DNA of 64,000 nt. Origin: Colwellia sp. PAMC 20917 (GTDB lineage: Bacteria; Pseudomonadota; Gammaproteobacteria; Enterobacterales; Alteromonadaceae). The notes beneath the pieces are model-generated. The model had not been told where the DNA came from and did no database searches. It worked only from the letters and a program-made list of their open reading frames with translations. Position 1 is the stretch's first letter; each line of letters opens with the position of its first letter. The stretch spans positions 1 to 64,000 of the forward strand of contig NZ_CP014944.1 in NCBI RefSeq assembly GCF_001767295.1, given 5' to 3'. Below, one piece after another: positions 28,714 through 36,432 of the stretch. Position numbers and translations under genes: made by a program.

Positions 28714-29838
28714 ATGGCAAAGCTACTTCATAATTATTATAAGATTTTTTATTGGTTATACTGTGTGAATTGGAAAGAATTATTAGAAAATAAGAACCGA
28801 CTTTTTTGGTTAGTGCATAGCACAAGTTGGTTTGGATTTGCTTTAGTGCATTATTTAGGATCATTATTACATGATCCTCGTGATATTTTTGTCGTGATAA
28901 TTTTTCTCAATGCTTATGCAGGTTGGCTGTTCACTGTGCCTTTGCGCTACCTATATCGTAGAGTTTGGAATTTTAGTCCTGCAAAAATAGCCGTTGTGGT
29001 CATAGTCGCCTCCTATTTGGTTGGCGTACTTTGGCAAGTTGTTAAAAACATTAACCATTGGGAAATATACAAGCACGGTTATCGCCCTGATTTTTGGCTG
29101 TACTACACCACTAACAGTGTTTATTCATTTTTTATTATTTTGAGCTGGAGTGGTTTATACTTTGGTACAAAATATTATCAAATGCTGCAAAAAGAAAAAC
29201 AAAATGTTTTAGAGGCTAACAGCGTCGCTCACCAGGCTCAGCTTAAAATGCTGCGTTATCAGCTCAATCCTCATTTTTTGTTTAATACTCTTAATGCAAT
29301 CTCTACCCTTATTTTGGTTAATGAAAATAAAATAGCCAATGGTATGGTGACTAAATTAAGTGAGTTTCTTCGTTATTCTCTTGATAAAGATCCGATGAAA
29401 AAAGTCACCTTAAATAGTGAATTGCATGCATTAAAACTTTACCTAGATATAGAAAAAGTTAGATTCGAAGACCGATTATGTGTAGAGTTTATCGCAGCGG
29501 ATGATTGTAAAAATGCCTTAGTACCCAGTATGATATTACAACCTATTGCTGAAAACTCCATTAAGTATGCTATTGCTTCTCAAGAGAGTGGCGGTACCAT
29601 TAAAGTTACGGTGACCCGCTTTGCCAATGACTTATTATTAGAACTTGCCGATGATGGTCCAGGCGCTGAAATTAAAAATGGTAATCTTTATCGTGAAAAT
29701 GGTGTTGGCCTCGCAAACAGCCGAGAAAGATTAGCCGCATTGTACGGTAGTGATTTTTCTTTAGTTGTTGCCAATAATACGCCAAAAGGTGTTAAAGTGA
29801 GCATTAGAATGCCCTATGAACTAGAGATAAATACATGA
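28714..29838 (+). CDS. LytS/YehU-type sensor histidine kinase
   Basis: Protein of 374 residues. The first ~160 residues contain about four membrane segments (around 30-50, 62-80, 90-110 and 133-152). A coiled linker leads to a His_kinase domain with the phospho-acceptor motif LNPHFLFNTLNAIS (~192-205), and a HATPase with N-box PIAENSIKYAI and DDGPGAE. By family knowledge it phosphorylates the LytTR-type regulator encoded next; the last four bases overlap that gene (ATGA). The signal is unknown. Confidence 0.92.
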   Translation: MAKLLHNYYKIFYWLYCVNWKELLENKNRLFWLVHSTSWFGFALVHYLGSLLHDPRDIFVVIIFLNAYAGWLFTVPLRYLYRRVWNFSPAKIAVVVIVASYLVGVLWQVVKNINHWEIYKHGYRPDFWLYYTTNSVYSFFIILSWSGLYFGTKYYQMLQKEKQNVLEANSVAHQAQLKMLRYQLNPHFLFNTLNAISTLILVNENKIANGMVTKLSEFLRYSLDKDPMKKVTLNSELHALKLYLDIEKVRFEDRLCVEFIAADDCKNALVPSMILQPIAENSIKYAIASQESGGTIKVTVTRFANDLLLELADDGPGAEIKNGNLYRENGVGLANSRERLAALYGSDFSLVVANNTPKGVKVSIRMPYELEINT

Positions 29839-30659
29839 CAAAGCTTCTGTCAACAATCATAGTTGATGATGAACCTTTAGCAAGGAAAGGCCTTGCCGTA
29901 AGATTAGCGGATCATAAAGACGTTGATATTATTGCGCAATGCCATAATGGTCGTGAAGCACTTGAAGCTGTGCGAGCCTATGAACCTGATTTAATGTTTC
30001 TTGATATTCAAATGCCAGGCCTCAATGGTTTTGAAGTCGTGCAAGCTATTATTGAAAGAGGATTAAAGCTACCCATTGTTATTTTTGTCACCGCCTTTGA
30101 TCAATATGCCTTACAAGCCTTTGAAGTTCACGCACAAGACTACCTGTTAAAGCCTGCTGATGAAACTCGCTTAGCCGAATCTATGGACAAGGTTAGGCAG
30201 AGCCTGATCAGCTCAGAAAATGCTGCTCATAAATCTAAACTTATTCAGCTAGTCAGTGATGTTACCGGTAATGATTGTGACAAAATTTTAGCTGAGCTCG
30301 CCAATAATCAACCGGTAAGTTTATCTTCTTACTCTGATATCTTGGCTATAAAAGATGCAGGAGAAGTGAGTAGAGTCCCAGTTAAAGACATTTTATGGAT
30401 TGACGCAGCGGGAGACTATATGTGTGTTCATACCCATAGTGCTACACATATATTACGTAAAACCATGAAGCAGCTTGAAGAAATATTAGACCCAAAGCAA
30501 TTTGTACGCAGTCATCGCTCAACCATAGTTAATAAAAATTATGTAGATAAGTTTTGTAGCCAACTTAATGGCGAATATTACTTAGTGATGAGTAATGGCA
30601 AAGAATTAAAAGTGAGTCGAAGTTACAAAGAAAAAGTTAAACAAGCTGTTGGTATTTAA
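29835..30659 (+). CDS. LytTR-family response regulator
   Basis: Protein of 274 residues. Residues ~5-120 form a receiver domain (VDDEPLARKGL, acceptor D in MFLDIQMPG, K in YLLKPAD). Residues ~170-274 form a LytTR DNA-binding domain (IKDAGEVSRVPVKDILWIDAAGDY begins it; key parts are HILRKTMKQLEE and VRSHRSTIVNKNYV). Such regulators bind spaced direct repeats and often control membrane or virulence genes. It forms an operon with the kinase gene by a 4-base overlap. No target repeat was identified in the window. Confidence 0.93.
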   Translation: MTKLLSTIIVDDEPLARKGLAVRLADHKDVDIIAQCHNGREALEAVRAYEPDLMFLDIQMPGLNGFEVVQAIIERGLKLPIVIFVTAFDQYALQAFEVHAQDYLLKPADETRLAESMDKVRQSLISSENAAHKSKLIQLVSDVTGNDCDKILAELANNQPVSLSSYSDILAIKDAGEVSRVPVKDILWIDAAGDYMCVHTHSATHILRKTMKQLEEILDPKQFVRSHRSTIVNKNYVDKFCSQLNGEYYLVMSNGKELKVSRSYKEKVKQAVGI

Positions 30660-31039
30660 AGCGTCAAAATTAGTATTTCCAATTGAATTATTTGCTTAAC
30701 GTCTCTCTTATTAATCAGCGCAGGTTTTTTTAATCCACCTTTTCATTGAACGCTATTCCTTAAGCAGCCTTGTTTTTAATGGCTTTAGTCTTTTGGGTTA
30801 ACTTTATTATTGTTACTTCACTTGGCATAGTTATTCTTCAAATGTCAGAGGATAAAATTTTAAAATCCCTTTATTGACCTTGGACTTTAGTGCAGTTTTC
30901 TTATGATTTTTTTACTCAACAGATAATTAAAGTTCAACGGGGATAAATAACAGTTGGCTTTTATGGCTTTATCGCTTACTTTAAATATCAGTTACTTGCC
31001 TATTCATCGGGCGCTATATATCAATTAATGGAGATTACT
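30660..31039 (+). other. intergenic region before the CDGSH gene
   Basis: No gene. A candidate promoter (TTGGAC, 16 bases, TATGAT) lies near 30881-30908, about 130 bases before the CDGSH start. The region is otherwise AT-rich with no clear structure. Confidence 0.4.
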
Positions 31040-31285
31040 ATGTCTACACCAGTACGAGCATCTGACACACCTTTTGCAGTCGACGTTGAAGAAGGTAAAA
31101 AATATTCTTGGTGTTCTTGTGGGGAAAGCCAAAAACAACCCTTTTGTGATGGCTCTCATAAAGGCTCAGAATTCTCACCAGTAAGATATACCGCAACAGA
31201 GTCAAAAAAAGTATTTTTTTGTGGCTGTAAACAAACGGCATCTCAGCCGATGTGTGATGGTAGCCATAAAAAAGCCCTAAGCTAA
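31040..31285 (+). CDS. CDGSH iron-sulfur domain protein (two motifs)
   Basis: An 81-residue protein with two CDGSH-type motifs, CSCGESQKQPFCDGSHKG and CGCKQTASQPMCDGSHKK. Each has the CxC...C...H set that holds a [2Fe-2S] cluster by three Cys and one His. It is the tandem bacterial form related to mitoNEET-like proteins and is probably cytoplasmic, acting in iron-sulfur or redox handling. The ATG after TGGAGATT was chosen over one four codons upstream. Confidence 0.92.
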   Translation: MSTPVRASDTPFAVDVEEGKKYSWCSCGESQKQPFCDGSHKGSEFSPVRYTATESKKVFFCGCKQTASQPMCDGSHKKALS

Positions 31286-31453
31286 AATCTTTTATCTGCG
31301 ACTAGGCAAAGACAAACGCTGTTTTGTTTGACCCTAGTTTTATCAGTATCGTCGACAAACCAATTAACAAAGATATTAACCAATTCCCTTCCTTATAATA
31401 ATGTCTTGGTCAATGGCCATGCAAATTGCCACCCCCTCTTAGATTATAATATT

Positions 31454-31773
31454 TTACTTATAACTTGCTTGGGTTACATTAGCCTGATGCAGGTGTTTTA
31501 ATTCTTTATCTAGTATATCCATAGCTTCTTTTTCGTGTATATAGCCGGAGTCGATTAACATGGGTAATCGACCCGAGTGATCAAGGTGTGCATGAGTGAT
31601 CACCGCAGCATCTAACTCACTAATATCAAAAGGGAAGGGGTGATGGTTGTGTTTTTCATGGTGATGAGAACCTTGAAACATACCACATTCAATCAGTATA
31701 TTTTTGTTATTACCTTTACCAAATAGCAAGAGCCAGTGACTTCTCTAGTGGCTCCAAAAAATTTAATGTTCAT
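31454..31773 (-). pseudogene. metallo-beta-lactamase (beta-CASP RNase type) gene remnant
   Basis: The minus strand starts MNIKFFGATREVTGS, the usual N-terminus of Ysh1-like metallo-beta-lactamase RNases, then shifts frame near 31730. It continues as ILIECGMFQG and AVITHAHLDHSGRLPMLI, with the zinc motif HxHxDH. After IDSGYI it jumps to a short tail (EKEAMDILDKELKHLHQ). The rest of the beta-CASP domain, normally ~300 residues, is missing. The gene therefore has a frameshift and a large deletion and cannot encode a working enzyme. Confidence 0.8.
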
Positions 31774-31790
31774 GTTAACTCCCATACCTT

Positions 31791-32246
31791 TTAATGTGGA
31801 TAATATTGATATCTGGTTTGTTGATAAGGTTTTAATGAATAGTTAGGTTGTAAAAAGGATACTAAATCAATGAGTTCAGTCACAGTCATTACATCATTAA
31901 AGACTTTCATCTTTGATTCACCTTGAGGTGTTCTAAACTGTGGTGAATGTAAATTTGAAAATTTATGGGATGGATTAATTATAGAGGTAACCAATTCAGC
32001 ATAAGTGACAATTTTAGTTTTGTTACCACCCAGAGAAACTGAAAGGATTTGCTGATTTGCAATACTATCATCCTTAACACCATCAAGTGTGTGGCAGGCT
32101 AAACATTGATATTTTAAGAAAGCTATTTTACCTGCTTCAATATTCCCTGTAGGCAGACTAAATCCTCTTGGCGAGTCAATTCCTTTATCACAACTGAACA
32201 GCGTTAATGACATAACGACAAGTAAACTCAATAGAAAGTATTTCAT
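31791..32246 (-). CDS. lipoprotein cytochrome c (single haem)
   Basis: A 151-residue protein with a lipoprotein signal (LVVMSLTLFSC, lipobox LFSC). It has one haem c site, CLACH (~48-52), and a likely axial Met in SKMKVFNDVM. The fold around the haem (GKIAFLKYQCLACH ... TELIDLVSFLQ) is class I cytochrome c. It should face the periplasm and carry electrons. The start codon is preceded by AAGGAATAAT. An FNR-type box lies ~260 bases upstream. The redox partner is unknown. Confidence 0.85.
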   Translation of the reverse strand: MKYFLLSLLVVMSLTLFSCDKGIDSPRGFSLPTGNIEAGKIAFLKYQCLACHTLDGVKDDSIANQQILSVSLGGNKTKIVTYAELVTSIINPSHKFSNLHSPQFRTPQGESKMKVFNDVMTVTELIDLVSFLQPNYSLKPYQQTRYQYYPH

Positions 32247-32831
32247 TATTATTCCTTAATCATTTTTAGGTTGAATTAATAGCCAGCTAATTAACACTCT
32301 GCGCTATATGAAAAAATAGAGAATCGGTTCTTGCCCATTGATAATTACAAATAAATTTCTAATCATATCAGGGGTATTTCATTAAATAGCAGAATAAATT
32401 AACAAGATACCTTAGCAAAGGTAGAGGTAGTAGCTTCTACTAATCGATTGATTTTTAGTCTAGTTACCGTTGATAAAGAGCGCTAGTTTATCTGTATCAA
32501 GGTTGATACAGATCAATCAGCTTGTTGTTAGTTAAGATCTCATTGATGAGTAGAGAGTAAATTTTGGCGTTGTTTATCATAGCTTAAGTAATGCAACTTA
32601 TGACTTTAGATCACTTCATTAAACAATGTGTGGCAACGCACAGACACCTTGTTGATATCAATTTATGATGACTTATGGATATACATGCACTTTATCGATA
32701 GGGGAATTATTAAAATTTTCCCATCTTTTTTTAATGATTAAAATATGCAATTATTTTAATCAAATACTGCAGCTCATTGCCTGTTAATATTATAGTTTTT
32801 TAGCCAGTGTAGCTGCACACAGGAGCAACAA
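32247..32831 (+). other. divergent intergenic region with palindromic operator candidates
   Basis: No gene is seen between the cytochrome gene (minus) and the glycine-rich protein gene (plus). It holds a nested palindrome and FNR-type box at 32491-32516, listed separately. Otherwise AT-rich. Confidence 0.5.
32491..32516. promoter_or_regulatory. FNR-type box nested with a 22-bp palindrome
   Basis: TTGATACAGATCAA at 32503-32516 is a perfect TTGAT-N4-ATCAA FNR/Anr consensus. It overlaps a second palindrome, TCTGTATCAA-GG and its exact reverse complement (32491-32512). The box is ~315 bases from the plus-strand gene and ~255 from the minus-strand gene, so the target promoter cannot be fixed. Binding by an oxygen-sensing Fnr is inferred from consensus only. 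Confidence 0.55.
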
Positions 32832-33341
32832 ATGAAACGTATTTATTTTCTAGCCCCCGATGTTAAGGTTACATGTGAATTGGTAAACTTGTTTCGCGCT
32901 GATGGCATTAGCGATAGTCAAATGCATCTAATAGCAAACGATAAAATCGATTTAAGCGATCTCCCCAAAGCGGATGCATTGGATGATTCCGACTTGTACC
33001 CAGCGATAAAACGGGGTGTTATAGCTGGTGGAACGACTGGATTATTGGCAGGCCTGGCGGTTATAACCCTTCCGGCTACGGGTTTAGCCCTTGGTGGTGC
33101 AGCTATTTTAGGCTTTACCGTTGCAGGTGCGAGTTTTGGTGCTTGGGTCTCAGGTATGGTAGGCGCTGGTTTAAGTGATCAGGAGAAGGTTGCATGCGAA
33201 ACTGCAATTAGTAATGGCGAAGTGCTGATGATGTTGGATGTTCCAGCTGATCACCAGATTGAGGTATATCACAATAAAGTAGCCAGTGTTTGTCCGCTGG
33301 TTGAGATTCGTCAAACAGAAATTACTGTACCACCGCTTTAG
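32832..33341 (+). CDS. glycine-rich membrane-associated stress protein (DUF1269-like)
   Basis: A 169-residue protein. After a soluble ferredoxin-like start (MKRIYFLAPDVKVTCELVNLF) there is a long glycine/alanine hydrophobic stretch (~59-118: GVIAGGTTGLLAGLAV, GLALGGAAILGF, GASFGAWVSGMVGAG). Such glycine-zipper segments are typical of DUF1269/general-stress proteins. It is probably inserted in or attached to the inner membrane. An AGGAGC ribosome site precedes the ATG. Function is unknown in the family; stress or low-oxygen induction is often reported for relatives. Confidence 0.6.
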   Translation: MKRIYFLAPDVKVTCELVNLFRADGISDSQMHLIANDKIDLSDLPKADALDDSDLYPAIKRGVIAGGTTGLLAGLAVITLPATGLALGGAAILGFTVAGASFGAWVSGMVGAGLSDQEKVACETAISNGEVLMMLDVPADHQIEVYHNKVASVCPLVEIRQTEITVPPL

Positions 33342-33811
33342 CCCTCCTTTTAAATAGAGACCTTACCTGCACAAGTGCGTCAGTAAATATCTACTACTGG
33401 CCACATCAAGGGTTAACGTAAGCACTTATAAAAAATAAAAAAATCACCATTTGAATTTCCTCAGATTCAACGGAAAGTTATCTAATAAATCCAAGCTGTG
33501 AAAACGTTATTTCAACACTCAACTTCAATCAAAATTCATTATTTGTGATGATGCTCTATCTATCACAGGCTGTATTGACTGAAATAATTTATGACGACTA
33601 CGTGTGGTATCGAACAGAAAACTAATATTATTTATCGTAGAATTTCCTGATGATCCTGAGTCGGAAATTACAAAGTGTGTCTATCCAAAAACAAATAATA
33701 TAAGACGATTATTTAATTAAAGTTATATTTTACAGTTTGATAGGATGGGCAGTTATTAATTATAAAGTTAAAACCTATTTTTCGAAAGTTAGTTAATAAA
33801 TAGAGGAGCCT
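33342..33811 (+). other. intergenic region upstream of the hflK-like gene
   Basis: No gene. Bases 33602-33617 (GTGTGGTATCGAACAG) resemble a motif at 40444-40466, before the first Crp/Fnr gene. The last 100 bases are AT-rich and probably hold the promoter. Confidence 0.4.
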
Positions 33812-34930
33812 ATGACGCCAGATAATAACAACGCTAAAAAGCCCAAATCAGAGCTACCTGATCTAAGCAAAGTAGTCGGTAAATTTTTTCAAAAGTATCA
33901 AGCATTACTGCCAACGAGTAGTGGCAAAAAACCTGGATGGATTATCCTTGCAGTTATATTGCTCACTGGTGGTATTTATACTGCGGTATACACAGTTCCT
34001 AGCGATTCTGTAGCCGTTGTACTGAGATTTGGTAAGTTTGAAGCTATTTTCCCCGCGGGTTTACATTTCAAATTACCTTTAGGTATAGAGCAAGTGAACA
34101 TAGTGCCAACAAAGCGGCAGTTGAAGCAAGAGTTTGGCTTTTCAACGCCTGGTGCTAAAGACCCTGACCAAAATATCTCCATAAACAACTCGTTCAATGA
34201 TTCTTTAAACAATATAGGCCGTAGTGCTCGTGAGCGTGACTTAGCCATAGCAAGTAATCAAGTGGGAGAAACGCAAATGGTGACGGGAGATTTGAATACA
34301 GCACTGGTGGAATGGGTCATTCAGTATCGAATTGCTGATCCCAAAAATTACTTATTTGAAGTACGTGATCCAGCAGGTACGTTACGCTATGTTTCTGAAT
34401 CAGTGATGCGTGAAGTGGTAGGTGATAGAACCGTTGACGAAGTGATCACTATTGGCCGCCAAGAAATAGAAGTTGAAGCACTTAAAAAAATGCAGGCTTT
34501 GGCCACTAAATATGTAATGGGCATAAGTATTGACCAAGTTCAATTAAAGAATATTAATCCGCCGAAGCCCGTTCAAGCCTCGTTTAATGAGGTAAATCAG
34601 GCTCAACAAGAAAAGGAAAAGCTGATTAATGAAGCGCGCCGAGATTACAATCGTATTATCCCATTGGCAGAAGGCGAGCGAGATCAACGTATTCGCGAAG
34701 CAGATGGCTATAGAATAAAACGAATTAATGAAGCAGAAGGTGATGTCTTACGTTTTAATGCGCTATATGACCAATTTAAATTGGCGCCAGAGGTAACGCG
34801 CAGGCGCATTTACGTGGAGACCATGCAAAAAGTAATGCCAACCATAAGCAACAAAATTATCATCGATAGTGGCACAGTAGATGTTTTACCTTTGCTTAAT
34901 TTAACATCTATTGAAGGGAGAAAACCATGA
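33812..34930 (+). CDS. HflK-like SPFH/prohibitin-family membrane protein
   Basis: A 372-residue protein with one membrane segment (~44-62, GWIILAVILLTGGIYTAVY) followed by an SPFH domain (VPSDSVAVVLRFGKF ... YRIADPKNYLF). A long charged helix (EKLINEARRDYNRIIPLAEGERDQRIREA region, ~265-315) completes it. It resembles HflK, which with HflC forms a cage around the FtsH protease and limits its action. It is preceded by a GAGGAG ribosome site. The stop overlaps the next gene by 4 bases. The usual neighbours hfq, hflX and purA are absent, so this is probably a second, diverged copy rather than the standard hflK. Confidence 0.8.
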   Translation: MTPDNNNAKKPKSELPDLSKVVGKFFQKYQALLPTSSGKKPGWIILAVILLTGGIYTAVYTVPSDSVAVVLRFGKFEAIFPAGLHFKLPLGIEQVNIVPTKRQLKQEFGFSTPGAKDPDQNISINNSFNDSLNNIGRSARERDLAIASNQVGETQMVTGDLNTALVEWVIQYRIADPKNYLFEVRDPAGTLRYVSESVMREVVGDRTVDEVITIGRQEIEVEALKKMQALATKYVMGISIDQVQLKNINPPKPVQASFNEVNQAQQEKEKLINEARRDYNRIIPLAEGERDQRIREADGYRIKRINEAEGDVLRFNALYDQFKLAPEVTRRRIYVETMQKVMPTISNKIIIDSGTVDVLPLLNLTSIEGRKP

Positions 34931-35910
34931 AACGTTATTTAAGCTTATTCACGAGTATTTTGCTATTCGTTATTATTACCTTACTTTATGGCGCCTTTTA
35001 CACCGTAAATGAAGTTGAACAAGTCATTATTACCCAATTTGGTCGTCCCGTTGGGGAGCCGGTTGTTGATGCAGGTATTAAGTTTAAATTACCTTATATA
35101 CAACAGGTTAATTCGATTGATAAACGTGTATTGGAATGGGAAGGTACACCTTCAGATATGCCGACAAAGGACAAGTTATATATTTCTGTTAGCTTATATG
35201 CGCGCTGGCAGATAACCGACCCATTGCCGTATTTTTTACGTCTGGGGGATGAGCGTAGTGCGCAGTCGAGATTAGATGATATTTTTGGTAGTGAGACACG
35301 AAACGCGGTAGCAACACATAAACTAATTGAAATTATTCGGACCACTAAAGGCCGACAACCTCTGCGTGACCCATTGTTAACTGATGCAGAGAAAGCATTA
35401 GATATGGGCAGTTTAGTGCCTATCCATAAAGGTAGGAAACTTGTCGAACAAGACATATTTAACGCCGCGGCAGAAAAGGTTAAGGTGTTTGGTATTGAAC
35501 TGTTAGATATTCGTTTTAAGCGCATTAATTATAATGAAAGTGTACGACCAAAAATTTATGAGCGCATGATCAGTGAACGTCGCCAAATTGCCGAAAGGTT
35601 TCTATCTGAAGGCAAAGGTGAAGCAGCTAGGATATTAGGCAACCGCGAACGTGATTTAAATAAAATTCAATCAGAAGCTTATCGTCAAGTTGTAGAAATT
35701 CGCGGTAAAGCCGATGCTAAAGCCGCTGGAATTTATTCTACAGCACATAGCCAAAGTCAAGAATCTATTGAATTTTATGCTTTTACACGAACCTTGCAAG
35801 CCTATGAGCTTGCTATTGGCGAAGATACGACATTAGTACTGTCGACTAACAGTGACTTATTTAAATATTTACACAATGCCAACCCCCCAAAAAATATCAT
35901 CGAAAAGTAA
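34927..35910 (+). CDS. HflC-like SPFH/prohibitin-family membrane protein
   Basis: A 327-residue protein with an N-terminal membrane segment (~5-25) and an SPFH domain (VEQVIITQFGRPVGEP, YARWQITDPLPYFLRLGDE). The C-terminal helix includes EGKGEAARILGNRERDLNKI and a TLQAYELAIGEDTTLVLSTNSDLFKYL end, all as in HflC. It is predicted to pair with the HflK-like protein encoded just before and to assemble in the periplasm-facing side of the inner membrane. The start overlaps the previous stop (ATGA). Confidence 0.85.
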   Translation: MKRYLSLFTSILLFVIITLLYGAFYTVNEVEQVIITQFGRPVGEPVVDAGIKFKLPYIQQVNSIDKRVLEWEGTPSDMPTKDKLYISVSLYARWQITDPLPYFLRLGDERSAQSRLDDIFGSETRNAVATHKLIEIIRTTKGRQPLRDPLLTDAEKALDMGSLVPIHKGRKLVEQDIFNAAAEKVKVFGIELLDIRFKRINYNESVRPKIYERMISERRQIAERFLSEGKGEAARILGNRERDLNKIQSEAYRQVVEIRGKADAKAAGIYSTAHSQSQESIEFYAFTRTLQAYELAIGEDTTLVLSTNSDLFKYLHNANPPKNIIEK

Positions 35911-36048
35911 ACGCTACATTGATATGTTAAATAGCATCAATACGAATAAGTCTATATAAAAAACTGCTTTACTGGTACTCCTAATTTGCATCGTTAGATG
36001 CTAGGAGTAGCGGTGACTATCATAACGAATAATTAACGGAGTGTTATC

Positions 36049-36264
36049 ATGGGATCTCATCATACCAATCAAAATAAACACGCTACCGTGAACTTCTCTG
36101 CTTTGAAAACTGCAATAGGAAATGGCGAAGCATTATTAATAAAAAACTTACTAGCAAATCAATCCATGCAAGATCTTGAAAAAAAATACCTCATTAATTT
36201 AGCCTATATAAACAACAACTCCACGATCATCAAGCTACTCGAAAGTATTCCTGTTAAGGAATAG
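36049..36264 (+). CDS. ankyrin-like miniprotein, paralogue 1
   Basis: A 71-residue protein with the pattern FSALKTAIGNGEALLIKNLLAN ... (key residues A-L-K-x-A-I-x-N-G-E, then LL) and EKKYLINLAYINNNSTIIKLLE at residues ~17-38 and ~44-66. The helix-turn-helix spacing resembles one and a half ankyrin repeats. A very similar protein is encoded at 43861-44064. A CGGAG ribosome site precedes the ATG. Probably cytoplasmic and protein-binding. It stands alone before a hairpin terminator. Confidence 0.65.
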   Translation: MGSHHTNQNKHATVNFSALKTAIGNGEALLIKNLLANQSMQDLEKKYLINLAYINNNSTIIKLLESIPVKE

Positions 36265-36350
36265 GCCATTAGTATCGTTAATATTGACTAGGGTTCAGGC
36301 ATTTACATTTAAAATCTACAGTTGAATGTTAACCTCTACAACAATGAATA

Positions 36351-36380
36351 ATAAACAGGTCAACAATATGACCTGTTTAT
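36351..36380. terminator. hairpin between convergent genes
   Basis: A perfect 12-bp stem (ATAAACAGGTCA with TGACCTGTTTAT) and a 6-base loop lie between the ankyrin-like gene (plus) and acnA (minus). The flanks are AT-rich but have only a short T-tract, so termination in both directions is likely but not certain. Confidence 0.65.
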
Positions 36381-36432
36381 GCATTATGCTAAAAAATTTA
36401 CCCTTCAAAATTAATTAAGAAGGGTAACAACA

